From Bacteroidota bacterium (lineage in GTDB: Bacteria > Bacteroidota > Bacteroidia > Chitinophagales > Saprospiraceae): a stretch of DNA of 45,275 nucleotides. This document shows positions 9,601-18,195 of this stretch, piece by piece (positions within the stretch are counted from its first letter, which is position 1; every line of letters starts with the position of its first letter). The position numbers were made by a program, and so were the translations under genes. Where the stretch lies: contig DROJ01000403.1 of the NCBI GenBank assembly GCA_011321935.1, forward strand, positions 1 to 45,275, written 5' to 3'. Under the pieces are notes generated by a model. The model had not been told where the DNA came from and did not search any database. It saw only the letters and a program-made list of their open reading frames with translations.

Positions 9601-11329
9601 GATTGACAGTGATCGTGGCTGAGCACTCGCCCGTTACATCTGGCAAGTTCATAACATCGGGGACAGGAGCAGTTACATCATCAACAATCACATTTTGAGT
9701 TTGCGTGACCGAATTTCCATTACCATCATCGTAAGTCCAAGTGATAATAAAAGTACCTTGTGTATTATAATTTAAAGGATCTGCGGTCGTACCGTTGATT
9801 GGTCCTTTGCAGTTATCAGTTGCAGTAGGTACACCTGTTACCATTACCGAGCATTCTACAATGATGTCAGGTAAATTGGCAACATCGGGAACAGGGTCCG
9901 TAACATCATCTATAACAACTGTTTGGGTTTGGGTCGAAATATTTCCATTGCCATCATCATATGACCAAGTAATGATATGAGTGCCCTGTGTGGTATAAGT
10001 AAGCGGGTCGCCTGTCGTACCCATGATAGCACCTTCGCAAAAGTCCGTTGCGGTAGGTACGGCCGTTACCGTTGCCGAACATTCTTCCATTATTGTTGGC
10101 AAAGTAGCAACATCGGGGACAGGTGCATCTTCATCCAAACCTAAGATTTGACCCGGCTGGAACAATTGGGCAAGAGGGTTTCCCATTGCATCGAACACGC
10201 CCGTGGGAAACCCTGAAAAACCTGTGAAATCAATTTCATATTGAGTAGAACCCGTTGCGGGCGAGTTGAGGTCAAAGTCAATGGTAATCAGCTTGGTAGA
10301 ATCAGGCAAGGGCACTGCCGTCACATTAAACCAATTGAGCCGCAACTCTCCATTTGGGGCATCCGCTTGATTGATATTGGCCGCCGTCACAAGGTTGTTG
10401 ATGGTCAAATTATTAAACGTCACCTCCGAGGTATTCCACCCAATCGGGAATTGGAAAGACGCCACATCGTTAAAATTAATGACCCCTAAACTGATGCTCG
10501 CAGTCATATCTCCGCAATTCAAAGTATCTATGGTGAGGTAAAAACGCGGGTCGGTCGGATTGAACATTTCAATTTCCACATTTACCTCAAATTGGCAGGG
10601 GCTGCTGTTCCCGGCATCATCGGTTACAGTATAAGTTACAGTGGTCATGCCTGGCTTAAATGAAATGCCACTTGAAGAACTACTGGCATTGTTCAAGCCA
10701 TTGCCCGTTGTTGCTCCCGTCAGTGCAAAAGCAACTTCATCAACCGCACAATTGTCTCCAAAAGCAAGCAGGCCAATATTGTTTATCATGGTATCAATAG
10801 TTCCGAAGGGTACCGTAATCATCACATCCGCGGGGCAGGTAAGCGTTGGCGGAGTATTGTCAACAATGGTGACACTGCCTTGGTCAATGGTGAAATTGTT
10901 GATCGGATTGCCCGCTCCATCTCCTATGGTCAAGGTCGATTGGTCAATTTCCACAAGACTGCTTGTACCGTAAGTACCTGTGACCTGAAATTCAATACTG
11001 AACATGACCGTACCGGGCAATGTCTCATCTCCGAATGGCGCAGATTGATCAAACCACGAAAAAGTAAATTGCCCAGGAACAGTTGAGTTGGGAGCAAAAA
11101 GCGGCGGAAGGTTGTTGCTGCTAATGTTTACAAATGTAAGAACGGCAGGGTCCCAAGTAGCGGTATAGCCCAAAAGCCCTATTCCGTTCAGATCATTTAT
11201 GCTGAAATCAACAGTGACCGTATTGACATCACATATTTCAACATCTTCGACACTTAGGTTCACTTGTGAGACTGCCCTGTGCAGTCCAATTGTTAATACG
11301 GTAATCAGGATAAGAAGAAGTTTTTTCAT
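3659..11329 (-). CDS. Giant HYR-domain surface protein (2556 aa) with gliding-motility-associated (T9SS type B) C-terminal domain
   Basis: Signal peptide MKKLLLILITVLTIGLHRAVSQ; many HYR-type units (DNCxxxxx...PVGTTTVTYTATDAAGN...C.F.VTV.D); C-terminus TLITPNEDGINDQFVVSCLE...LIIFNEWGDKVFEA..YDNSWKGTYNGRDLPDGTYFYIF typical of CHU_C/type B CTD. Confidence 0.95.
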   Translation of the reverse strand: MKKLLLILITVLTIGLHRAVSQVNLSVEDVEICDVNTVTVDFSINDLNGIGLLGYTATWDPAVLTFVNISSNNLPPLFAPNSTVPGQFTFSWFDQSAPFGDETLPGTVMFSIEFQVTGTYGTSSLVEIDQSTLTIGDGAGNPINNFTIDQGSVTIVDNTPPTLTCPADVMITVPFGTIDTMINNIGLLAFGDNCAVDEVAFALTGATTGNGLNNASSSSSGISFKPGMTTVTYTVTDDAGNSSPCQFEVNVEIEMFNPTDPRFYLTIDTLNCGDMTASISLGVINFNDVASFQFPIGWNTSEVTFNNLTINNLVTAANINQADAPNGELRLNWFNVTAVPLPDSTKLITIDFDLNSPATGSTQYEIDFTGFSGFPTGVFDAMGNPLAQLFQPGQILGLDEDAPVPDVATLPTIMEECSATVTAVPTATDFCEGAIMGTTGDPLTYTTQGTHIITWSYDDGNGNISTQTQTVVIDDVTDPVPDVANLPDIIVECSVMVTGVPTATDNCKGPINGTTADPLNYNTQGTFIITWTYDDGNGNSVTQTQNVIVDDVTAPVPDVMNLPDVTGECSATITVNPTATDNCEGTLTGTTPDPLAYNTQGTHVVTWTYDDGNGNTVTQTQNVVVDDVTAPVPDVATLPDVTGECVATVTSVPTATDNCEGVIMGTTTDPLTYSTQGTHTITWNFDDGNGNVSMQTQDVVIDDVTNPVAMCQDITVQLSASGQASIVAADVDNGSSDNCSVTLSIDNGSFDCTNLGANTVTLTATDPGMNTVDCTATVTVEDNIPPVAMCQDITIQLSASGQASIVAGDIDNGSSDNCSVTLSIDNGSFDCTNLGANTVALTVTDPVMATDDCTSTVTVEDNIPPVAMCQDITVQLSASGQASIVAGDVDNGSSDNCSVSLSIDNGSFDCTNLGANTVTLTATDPGTNTDDCTATVTVEDNILPTLSCPANVSILVPAGTMDTMIANIALVSSNDNCGIDTTYYHITGALTMEGDGGDASGTSFPVDTSTVTYYVEDAAGNIDSCSFEVVITEDNVLTIICPMDYNVSTDPDSCNAEVNTDGPVIAPIADLQELFYSMSAPTMGSGTDTLPDDQVFNVGTTTVTYTAVSISDDTVTCAFDVVVADMQVPVANCFADTIVYLDGTGSATIDLSYVDNGSTDNCMFTLAIDNSSFDCSDIGVNMVTLTATDASNGASCVTNVTVLDTIPPMLTSCPSSGTILYADMDCQATLPDYRGLVSFTDNCTHPDSLKVTQVPPNGTVIMADTTVAIIALDSVGNVSDTCFFLVTMADTFPPAITCPTPISVDATPDSCNALVTFDVTATDNCDSVVIVSTPPSGTFFPVGMTTVVSIATDVGGLADTCEFTVTVADTQDPVITDCPMMPDTIGNTLDSCGAIFNGDLLVNATDNCPGVVLSYSFTIGDLLPLGSNIIVATATDQSNNTATCTYELFVRDTQPPDIAPCPAEIVVNNDPGLCGAVVDWTPPTAEDNCGVLFIEATPYEPGDFIPVGTEFITYTASDFTGNITECIFSVKVTDNEPPTLAPCPGNMTVGNDPGLCSAAVTWPFISPMDNCGVVSFITLPQSGSTFPLGDTQVQAVATDAAGNVTVCSFTVTVEDVEFPTISNLPQNIVMDTDPGECGAVVTWGAITFGDNCGVDTSYCDAESGDFFGTGMHTVTCTVVDENNNSQTADFNITIEDKELPEVDCPSNINIVMDGGLIDDPSGFIGGLQSVACDSVALSFNGISATDNCGIASVQQTGGLVSGSTFGAGLHTLTYLVSDPSNNQATCSFIIEIEALPNATASAFPANPCEGDDVTFFTDDVLGASYIWTDPAGDTISTDATFTLSGIPMDGAGTYSVEINYPFNCTMTASVGVQLFPKPQIVINHNDLICTNGNVSLILEAVDTANTDVTQCVWEFPDGTFAFGETLTIINANSSHSGVYTVTCTTSNGCTGVASKNVIINDEPPKPDLTANTTEACVGEQIMFDGEEFSGPDITYHWTAMPDAASAGINNVNNHDNIANPTVPGTYTYQYFVTQGVCVSDTAEWIVVVEETPSLSLTTDGAVMCVDGSTDMVITALTGGAATWEISGGCTASQMDSVFTLSNVSSACSGEYTVTASSPIGCSVSETVTFDFTDKPETPVLQATDTVVCMGGSTTLFSSIPQGATTICYKNGQQVPCTFPGSIQPDADATYGIQVEIDGCVSDIGEVAITVEEPLSVDINVAGSVECVDGTSAVVLSTNAAGNTYIWSGPCGTQTGETLTIDNINAACSGLYSVSITGALEQCISIGTIQLEVTDALSDITAVQNGPACEDDDLSLCAEPAMTGAGYEWKDPSGNIFSNDRCPVVPAILEGSYMVTANLNGCTSSDAVDVNIIESPIANDEVVVGIVNTPQSFNVVVNDVLENDDYDITVIQKPSNGSVSYNGDGVFTYTPNRDFRENDVMAYQICYKDCPNACDVALVSIQVRFPGDQCIATTLITPNEDGINDQFVVSCLEVGQCPDNQLIIFNEWGDKVFEAAPYDNSWKGTYNGRDLPDGTYFYIFQCDTKQEAEKGFVMIYR
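8483..9206 (-). repeat. About 3 tandem near-identical 237-bp (79-aa) repeat units inside the giant HYR gene
   Basis: Start of unit 'ACATGGCCACTGGCGGAATATTGTCTTCTACCGTTACCG' recurs with 237-bp spacing (8727, 8964); protein unit PPVAMCQDITVQLSASGQASIVAGDVDNGSSDNCSVTLSIDNGSFDCTNLGANTVTLTATDP. Confidence 0.9.
9206..10133 (-). repeat. Four diverged tandem repeats of about 76 aa inside the giant HYR gene
   Basis: Protein unit DDVTAPVPDVATLPDVTGECVATVTSVPTATDNCEGVIMGTTTDPLTYSTQGTHTITWNFDDGNGN..TQTQ occurs four times. Confidence 0.88.
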
Positions 11330-11598
11330 GAAAACTTAATTTTTCAAAGGACGGGCAGCCAATGACCGAACCCTTCCAATAATCGATTTCTGAGTGAATT
11401 GACAGACCAGTATATGCCTTGTTTTTTTGGACAATATGGGAAGTTATGGGAAAAGAATTTGGCAAGCGAAGTGACAACAAATTACAAATTATTTTAATTC
11501 GTAGCCGCTAAGATAAGCCACTATTTGGTAAATTTCATATTGTACTCCTCCTATTAACTATTTTGGGCATGTCAATGGGATTTCAAACTTGGTAAAGG

Positions 11599-11625
11599 GG
11601 TCGCCCCGTAGATATAGGGGCGACC
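11599..11625. terminator. GC-rich hairpin in the intergenic region between the two giant HYR genes
   Basis: GGTCGCCCC-GTAGATATA-GGGGCGACC, 9-bp perfect arms. Confidence 0.5.
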
Positions 11626-11664
11626 TCCACCACAGTGGGTATGCTAAAGTGTTCAACATAAAAA

Positions 11665-11712
11665 TTGCCTAAAGGCAATGCTCCATTTTAAATAGAGCAT
11701 CGCCTCCGGCAA
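11665..11712. repeat. Nested intergenic inverted repeat
   Basis: TTGCCTAAAGGCAATGCTCCATTTTAAATAGAGCATCGCCTCCGGCAA: outer TTGCC/GGCAA, inner ATGCTC/GAGCAT, plus the local palindrome TTGCCTAAAGGCAA. Confidence 0.6.
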
Positions 11713-11730
11713 TACCAGGTTCTGCTGGTT

Positions 11731-14700
11731 TTAATCCATCAATATCATTTTCTTGACCGCTGAGTCGGTCGGTGTATCAAGACGGTAAATCAGCACGCCT
11801 TTGGCCGATAGCTCCTCTTTTCCAACAAATACTTGGTTGTAGCCAGCAGGGTAATTGCCTTCGATCACTGTCAGCACTCTGCCTGCTGCATCCATGATAG
11901 TCAATGTCGCAGCAGAACTTTCCGGCAAGGTGAAACCGATTGCTGTCCTTTGGGCAAATGGGTTTGGTGTGTTTTGGTGCAAGGCAAAACCAGGTTTTAC
12001 TTGCTCGCCCGTGGCCGTTGTCGTTTCAAACATAATACCGATACTGCGCCTGCCATCTTCGCCAAAAGCAATGGCGGGGATGAGGTCAGAGTTGATCCAG
12101 ATCAGGTCGCTGATCGTTGCCGCATCGTCCAGAGCCTTGAAAGTCAAGGTCATTATCTGTTCTCCATCTTCCAAAGTAGCTGCCTCGACATCAAACCACG
12201 TGGCAGGTATCATTCCGTTGGACGCATTTGCCGTATTGAAATTGGCATCCGTGAAATTTGGCAGGTTGCCAGCAGCAATGCTCACAAATTCCAGTTCGTG
12301 GTTATCAAAAACAATCGTTTTCTGGAAAGAAGAAATTTCATTGAAATCATTGGCCATAAGTGCTACCGAGAACACTTCGCCGGCCGAAACAGAACGGTCT
12401 TCTGCCACCATGTAGAGGGCGTTCCGATCTTCTGCGGCATTGGGTGCAAAAGCAACAGTCGGGTCAGCATCACAAGTAACGTCCCCGATCTTGATTCCAT
12501 AAAAATCGCCCATCAAATGGTCGGCGACTACATTGACATAGCTGATCTCCTCGTCAGGTGCAGGGAAAGCGGTGTTCACGGGCACAAAGGCCGGCACTTC
12601 GCCTGGAGGAATAAAACGCCAAGAGTTCAGGGTGGTAATGCCCGTCGGGTCATAGCTATTCAATATCAATGTATTCAGGCGGAACACATCAAACAGGTCT
12701 ATCAAATTATCGCCGTTTATATCGCCCGCTATCATCTTCGGCCCAGAGCCATTAAGCGAAGATGGCAAGTTGACCGAATACAACAACAACTGCTGCACAT
12801 CATTTGAAAAGACACCGTTGGCCCAATTGCTGTTCTTGATAGGAGTGATGGTAGAACTAGCCCCTTCTGGTACATTAAAGCTATAAGAGCCCGCTGCACC
12901 AAGTATGTTGCCTCCTGTACTTCCCGACAAGGTCACATCAACAAAATTCACGGGGTCAACACCACATCCGGGCATTTCCATGAAATTACCTGCCAGTTCA
13001 TGTGTAATGGCAGTGTTCAAAATGGCAACCGTTCCGGCCAAGCCGAGGGAAGGTGCAGGTGCACCATTTACACCCACTGCGTCATTTGCAATAACGACTG
13101 GCGTTGACTGACCTGCCGAACCGACCAACATCACCTTGATATCGAACAATTTCGTCCCCGGCGCAAGCGAAACATTGGCGGAGCCTACCCAAGAGATTTC
13201 GCCGGTCGCTTGATTGATGGTTGGCGTACCGGGAATGGCATTGGCAAGTATATCGGGGTGCACGTTCACTATTGAAGAAGCAGCAAAGGTCGCTACCGCT
13301 AAATCAGTGATGTCAATGTCCAAAGTGAACAAGCTCACATCGTCGAACATATCCACGGTCACTGGCACTTCGATCATTTGCCCCGGCGCGCCCGACATAT
13401 CGTTTATGTCGAAAATGACGCCGCCCATGACCGTCACCGTAGAGGTACAACTGTTGGTGTTGCCCGCTGCGTCGGTAGCTGTCATAGTAACAATCACCTG
13501 CCCGATGTCGGCAGTGGTAAAGGCCGTCTGCGAAAGGCTAAGGGTCATGCCCGGACAGTTATCAGAGCTTCCATTGTCAACTCCCGCTGCGGTCAATGTT
13601 CCGTTTCCATTATTGTCCAGTTGGACGGTAACGGCAGGGTTGCAATTGGCGGATGGGTTTTGAGAATCAATGACTTCCATGGTCAAGGTATGCATGGTTA
13701 TGTTGCCGCACTCATCTTCTGCCGTCCATTCAATCACATAAGTACCCGGGGCATAAAAACCCGAGGCATCGGCCAAACCATCTCCCGTTCCGAAGTTTGC
13801 AAGAGCATCATTGGTAATGGTATAAAGGCTACAATCATCTGAGATGAAAGAAGACAGGTCGAGGTCAACAAATGGCGTGCAGATGCCACCTTGCGCCAAT
13901 ACACTTTTGGTGGTCGGATAGTTAAATACCGGGCCGTTTTCATCACTCGTCGTAATGATCTGTGCTTGTGTAAGTGCTTCATTTCCACAATCGTCTTTCA
14001 AGTCCCAAAGGCGGGCCATGCAGAATTCGCGGGGGCAATCTATTGCCGGTACCGGACAGATCAGTTTGTCAACATATACAAAGTTGGTGATGGTGGTGAC
14101 ACCTGGGCCAAATTTCCCATCAGATGATTGCTGGGAGAAACCAAACACATCTCCTCCCATCACCGGAATGACGGCTCTTCCACTTTGGGTCAAGCCTCCA
14201 ATATCATTCGTCAATTTTTCAAAAGAGGCACTTGTTCCTATATAATACCCGAATGGGTCAAATTCAGGGTCATCAATCGTCGTATAAGACCAATCAAAAA
14301 TCACCCAGCCCATTTCTGGAATGCCCGTTTCAAAATTCGATTCCCCTCCGCTTCCATTATCTGGACCAGTCAAAGAAATTGAGGTTGGGGCAGTAACAGT
14401 TAAACTTCCATCATGACCGGGCAGTTCTTCATATTCCCAAACACCATGAACGCCATTTGAACCAAATGTGCCAGACGAACCAACAGAAAAATCATAAGTC
14501 ACCGAAGTAGGTGCCAACGAAAGATAGGCCGTATTGCTTTGGAAACCTTTGAATGCTTGGTAATCCTTATAAGTCGCATCTGGCAAATCGCAGTTGTCCA
14601 GTTCATCGGTCACATCACCTGTGAGTGCTGCCAATTGGCCTGGGTCAGAAGGAGTGACATAGCAGATGTCCAAGCCCCAAGAGATGAGGTTGCCACCGTC

Positions 14701-17700
14701 AATACTAAAATTATCTGCTATAATCAATAGCCATGTACCATCCATTTGCTCTCCGATAAAATCGGATAAATTGCCAGAAGGTTGATAAACACCATTATCT
14801 GTTGGTGGACATGGGAAGGAGCCATAAGCATTGGGAGATTCATCATCAAAATTAATTTCGATATTATCCGTAACGCCACAACTATTGACATATAGATCCA
14901 CGCTGGTCCCAGTAGGGCTTTCAAGCCTGATAGATAAATCACCAACCCAAGTATGCTCAATCTCAAGATTAGACACGTTCACATCCATGATTTTTCCAAG
15001 GCCAGCGATCACTATTTCGGAAGTATCAAGATCATGGGCACTAAAAAGAATTCCTTTCGGCACATCGGTACTTACCCATGAATCGCAAAGGTGGTTCACT
15101 ACATCCGCAGAGCCATCTGCACATGCCACGTCTGCATCGGCAGGAGCAGTGAAAGAAGGCACCGTTGTATCTTCTACATAAATCCTTTGAGTACAAGAGG
15201 TCATCGTTCCTTCGCCATCTTCTACCGTCCATGTGCGGTCAACATAATAGACATAACCAGCTGTGCCACAGTTAGCAGCGGTAACCCTTGCCGCATCAGA
15301 AAAAGACCTAGTGACTTCGCAGTTGTCATACATGGTACCAGCCAAAGTCAAAGGTATTATCTGGACTTCCACCACATCCCCCGTCCTGGAAGGCATCAGG
15401 TTTTCAAGATTCGGATCCGGATTGGTACATTCTACTGTTATGTCAGAAGGACATAAAATCTGCGGCGCCTCATTGTCCTGAACTGTAATCATAGAGGTAC
15501 AGATGGCTGAATTGACAGTGGGGTCGTTAAGACAGGTTTCCGTTACCCGAATATAAACCATGTTCGCTCCAAGTTCTGTGCAATCAAAAGTTATATCGCT
15601 GGAGTAAGTAATTCCGTCTTTTGATATTTCCCTGCCGAGGTTAAACCCACAACAGGCATCAAAACTGGACAAAGAAAACTGCAATGGGAAGATGGTCACC
15701 ATGCCGTCAGATTGCAGGGCAACAGCGGCGTCCGTACAAGATGCCACAGGCGGCACATTGTCTATAACAGTAACATCGGAAGTACAAGTGGAAGTATTCG
15801 TTCCGTCATCCAATGTCAAAGTAACTGTAACCGGTGGATTTCCAGGAAGGTTAGTAATATCACCACAATCAAAAGCAGTCATATCAAGCGACATGGTGAA
15901 AGAGCAGTTGTCGGTACTGCCATTGTTTATATCGGCAGGGGCAAGGGTGAAATTCCCGCTGGCATCCAGATAGGCATCAAAAGTTGGATGGCAGATTGCA
16001 GTGGGAGGAGTTGCATCATTTACAGTAACCGATGCCATGGCAGGAACGAGCGACTGGTTTCCATATTCATCTTTCACATGAAGCCAGACGGTATTAGCCC
16101 CCTGGTCATTGCAATCAAATGTGACCGACGGTCCAAATGTGCCCGGCTGAAGACCGGGGGTATTGGGGTCATCTTTAGCAATCAAATACATATCAATTGC
16201 ACAATCATCAGAACTTGGCGTTACCGTATCATCAATATCGGCACCGGTAACGGTCACTGATCCGGGATTGGCTGCACTTAAATTACGGGCGATGTCTTCT
16301 GCCCTAGCTATCGGCCGAGTAACATCCCTGACGGTAACGGTAGCAGAGCAGAAATTTTCATTTCCTTCATCATCCACTATGCGCAGTTCCACATCATTAT
16401 CATTTATATCAGCACATCCAAACATTACCGTTTCGCCAAATGTCCCTCCCGGCAATTTCCTGATTTCAAAATTTGCATCCACTAATGGAATAGTGCAATT
16501 GTCGGTGCTCCCATCATCAATATCTGTATCGTCCACTGTCACCGAAGGGGTCATTCCCGTAACCAAATCAACGGTAATATCTTTACATACAGCATCTGGT
16601 GGAAGATTGTCCTCAATGGTCAGCATACAAGTAACAACAGGTGATATATTAGCAGGGGAGGCCACATCTACAACCCTGAAATCAACAGGAAATGGACTTG
16701 CCATAATATCCGCACAACCAAACGGCACGGCTTCTTCCCATAGATTCAAGTCCATATCAAAATCAAGTGGGTCTTCTATTTCAAACCTCAATATGCCACA
16801 ATTATCAGTACTTCCATCGTCAAAGCTGGAAGCACTTACGGTTACATTTCCATTTGCATCCAAAGAGGCTGTAATATTTTTACACACCGCCATAGGGTTT
16901 TGGTTGTCTTCCACGGTGATGGTAAATGTCTGGGTAACAGTATTTCCAGCCTCATCTTCGGCAGAAAATGTCACCACACTCGCGCCCGCATTGAAATCAA
17001 GATTGACAATAGAAACTCCCGGACCGGAAGCTGTTGTAGCTCCCGTTACAGTATATTCCATAGTAATAACTCCAACCGGGTTGCATGAGGTAGAATTGTC
17101 TGTAACCGGCCCGGCATTAAAAGAAAGGGTTTGGATGCAGCCCGCAGGTGAAAAAGTCTGGGACGAAAAAGTGTTAGTGAACATCGGGGCTTCATCATCT
17201 ACCACCGTCACGTCAAAAGAGCAGGTAGCTGTATTCGTTCCGTCACTTGCGGTATAGGTCACGGTAGTCGTACCTTTATCAAAGACGTCGCCTGGATTAT
17301 GGGTAGAAGTAAAAGATGAAATTCCACAGTTGTCCCCAGCAGCAGGCGCTGTCCAGTTAACAGTGGTACTACAATTTCCCGCCCCATCATCGCTGGTCTC
17401 TGCCGTAATATCTGCAGGACAACCAGTAATAACAGGGTCTTGGTCATCTGAGATCGTAACCACCGTAGAAACATTGACAGTATTCGTACCATCAGTAACA
17501 GTGAAATTAACGGTAGTCACTCCCACGTTATAAATCCCGCCCGCATTACCTGTCCCCGACCCCGAGGTAGCACCTACACGTACCCAACTGATCGAAATGT
17601 TCCCATTACAATTGTCAGTAACAGTAGGAAGCAATGGATCAACCAAGATAGAACAAGCCCCTGGATCTGCGGCCATGTTCACCGCTGCCGGAGCAACCAC

Positions 17701-18195
17701 AACAGGTGGCACAAGGTCAACAATGGTGACAACAAAGGGAAGAGGAGCGCTTTGCACCCCAGCCCCAACATCATCCAAAGTAACAAAGACAACAACAACG
17801 GTACCTATATCCGAGCAATTAAAGGTCGGTCCAGGCAAGGCCGTTTGATAAGGAGTCACTGGTGGATTCGCACCGTCTTCCCAAATAGAAAGCGTACCTC
17901 CGCCTGAAGGAAGGCACTGTGGGAAAGAACTTGACACAAATGGCTCCAAAAAAGTACTGTTCAAAATAGCAGTACCAGAGTTGTCCAATGAAAGGCTCAC
18001 AGCCCCCGTAATTCCTGGCGCATAGCCAATATTACATTGTGCAAGTAGGGAATCAGAAGTAAAGCAACAAAGAAACATCGTTGCCATCAAACCGGTCATC
18101 AAAACCTTCGGCATCCGGGGCCGTAGGTTCGTGACCTGTTCATAGAATTGGAGTAAGCGGTTCGTAATGCCCGCTTGAGTGTTGAACTTTAGCAT
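11731..18195 (-). CDS. Giant multidomain HYR surface protein (2154 aa) with proprotein-convertase P-domain, cohesin-like and dockerin-like segments and T9SS type A sorting domain
   Basis: HYR units throughout; P-domain-like IEHTWVGDLSIRLESPTGTSVDLY...MDGTWLLIIADNFSIDGGNLISWGLDICY; cohesin-like FDINDMSGAPGQMIEVPVTVDMFDDVSLFTLDIDI; dockerin-like GDINGDNLIDLFDVFRLNTLIL; C-terminus HQNTPNPFAQRTAIGFTLPESSAATLTIMDAAGRVL...VLIYRLDT. Confidence 0.93.
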   Translation of the reverse strand: MLKFNTQAGITNRLLQFYEQVTNLRPRMPKVLMTGLMATMFLCCFTSDSLLAQCNIGYAPGITGAVSLSLDNSGTAILNSTFLEPFVSSSFPQCLPSGGGTLSIWEDGANPPVTPYQTALPGPTFNCSDIGTVVVVFVTLDDVGAGVQSAPLPFVVTIVDLVPPVVVAPAAVNMAADPGACSILVDPLLPTVTDNCNGNISISWVRVGATSGSGTGNAGGIYNVGVTTVNFTVTDGTNTVNVSTVVTISDDQDPVITGCPADITAETSDDGAGNCSTTVNWTAPAAGDNCGISSFTSTHNPGDVFDKGTTTVTYTASDGTNTATCSFDVTVVDDEAPMFTNTFSSQTFSPAGCIQTLSFNAGPVTDNSTSCNPVGVITMEYTVTGATTASGPGVSIVNLDFNAGASVVTFSAEDEAGNTVTQTFTITVEDNQNPMAVCKNITASLDANGNVTVSASSFDDGSTDNCGILRFEIEDPLDFDMDLNLWEEAVPFGCADIMASPFPVDFRVVDVASPANISPVVTCMLTIEDNLPPDAVCKDITVDLVTGMTPSVTVDDTDIDDGSTDNCTIPLVDANFEIRKLPGGTFGETVMFGCADINDNDVELRIVDDEGNENFCSATVTVRDVTRPIARAEDIARNLSAANPGSVTVTGADIDDTVTPSSDDCAIDMYLIAKDDPNTPGLQPGTFGPSVTFDCNDQGANTVWLHVKDEYGNQSLVPAMASVTVNDATPPTAICHPTFDAYLDASGNFTLAPADINNGSTDNCSFTMSLDMTAFDCGDITNLPGNPPVTVTLTLDDGTNTSTCTSDVTVIDNVPPVASCTDAAVALQSDGMVTIFPLQFSLSSFDACCGFNLGREISKDGITYSSDITFDCTELGANMVYIRVTETCLNDPTVNSAICTSMITVQDNEAPQILCPSDITVECTNPDPNLENLMPSRTGDVVEVQIIPLTLAGTMYDNCEVTRSFSDAARVTAANCGTAGYVYYVDRTWTVEDGEGTMTSCTQRIYVEDTTVPSFTAPADADVACADGSADVVNHLCDSWVSTDVPKGILFSAHDLDTSEIVIAGLGKIMDVNVSNLEIEHTWVGDLSIRLESPTGTSVDLYVNSCGVTDNIEINFDDESPNAYGSFPCPPTDNGVYQPSGNLSDFIGEQMDGTWLLIIADNFSIDGGNLISWGLDICYVTPSDPGQLAALTGDVTDELDNCDLPDATYKDYQAFKGFQSNTAYLSLAPTSVTYDFSVGSSGTFGSNGVHGVWEYEELPGHDGSLTVTAPTSISLTGPDNGSGGESNFETGIPEMGWVIFDWSYTTIDDPEFDPFGYYIGTSASFEKLTNDIGGLTQSGRAVIPVMGGDVFGFSQQSSDGKFGPGVTTITNFVYVDKLICPVPAIDCPREFCMARLWDLKDDCGNEALTQAQIITTSDENGPVFNYPTTKSVLAQGGICTPFVDLDLSSFISDDCSLYTITNDALANFGTGDGLADASGFYAPGTYVIEWTAEDECGNITMHTLTMEVIDSQNPSANCNPAVTVQLDNNGNGTLTAAGVDNGSSDNCPGMTLSLSQTAFTTADIGQVIVTMTATDAAGNTNSCTSTVTVMGGVIFDINDMSGAPGQMIEVPVTVDMFDDVSLFTLDIDITDLAVATFAASSIVNVHPDILANAIPGTPTINQATGEISWVGSANVSLAPGTKLFDIKVMLVGSAGQSTPVVIANDAVGVNGAPAPSLGLAGTVAILNTAITHELAGNFMEMPGCGVDPVNFVDVTLSGSTGGNILGAAGSYSFNVPEGASSTITPIKNSNWANGVFSNDVQQLLLYSVNLPSSLNGSGPKMIAGDINGDNLIDLFDVFRLNTLILNSYDPTGITTLNSWRFIPPGEVPAFVPVNTAFPAPDEEISYVNVVADHLMGDFYGIKIGDVTCDADPTVAFAPNAAEDRNALYMVAEDRSVSAGEVFSVALMANDFNEISSFQKTIVFDNHELEFVSIAAGNLPNFTDANFNTANASNGMIPATWFDVEAATLEDGEQIMTLTFKALDDAATISDLIWINSDLIPAIAFGEDGRRSIGIMFETTTATGEQVKPGFALHQNTPNPFAQRTAIGFTLPESSAATLTIMDAAGRVLTVIEGNYPAGYNQVFVGKEELSAKGVLIYRLDTPTDSAVKKMILMD

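Noticed and set aside
8483-10133. Regular repeats that might suggest a CRISPR array
   Set aside because: They are in-frame 76-79-aa coding repeats of HYR-type domains with no short repeat/spacer structure.
16163-17257. 364-aa plus-strand ORF antisense to the HYR/P-domain protein
   Set aside because: Ser/Thr/Val-rich shadow of HYR codons; similar shadow ORFs occur along both giant HYR genes (e.g. 3638..4510, 8385..8723, 8727..8960, 8964..9296).
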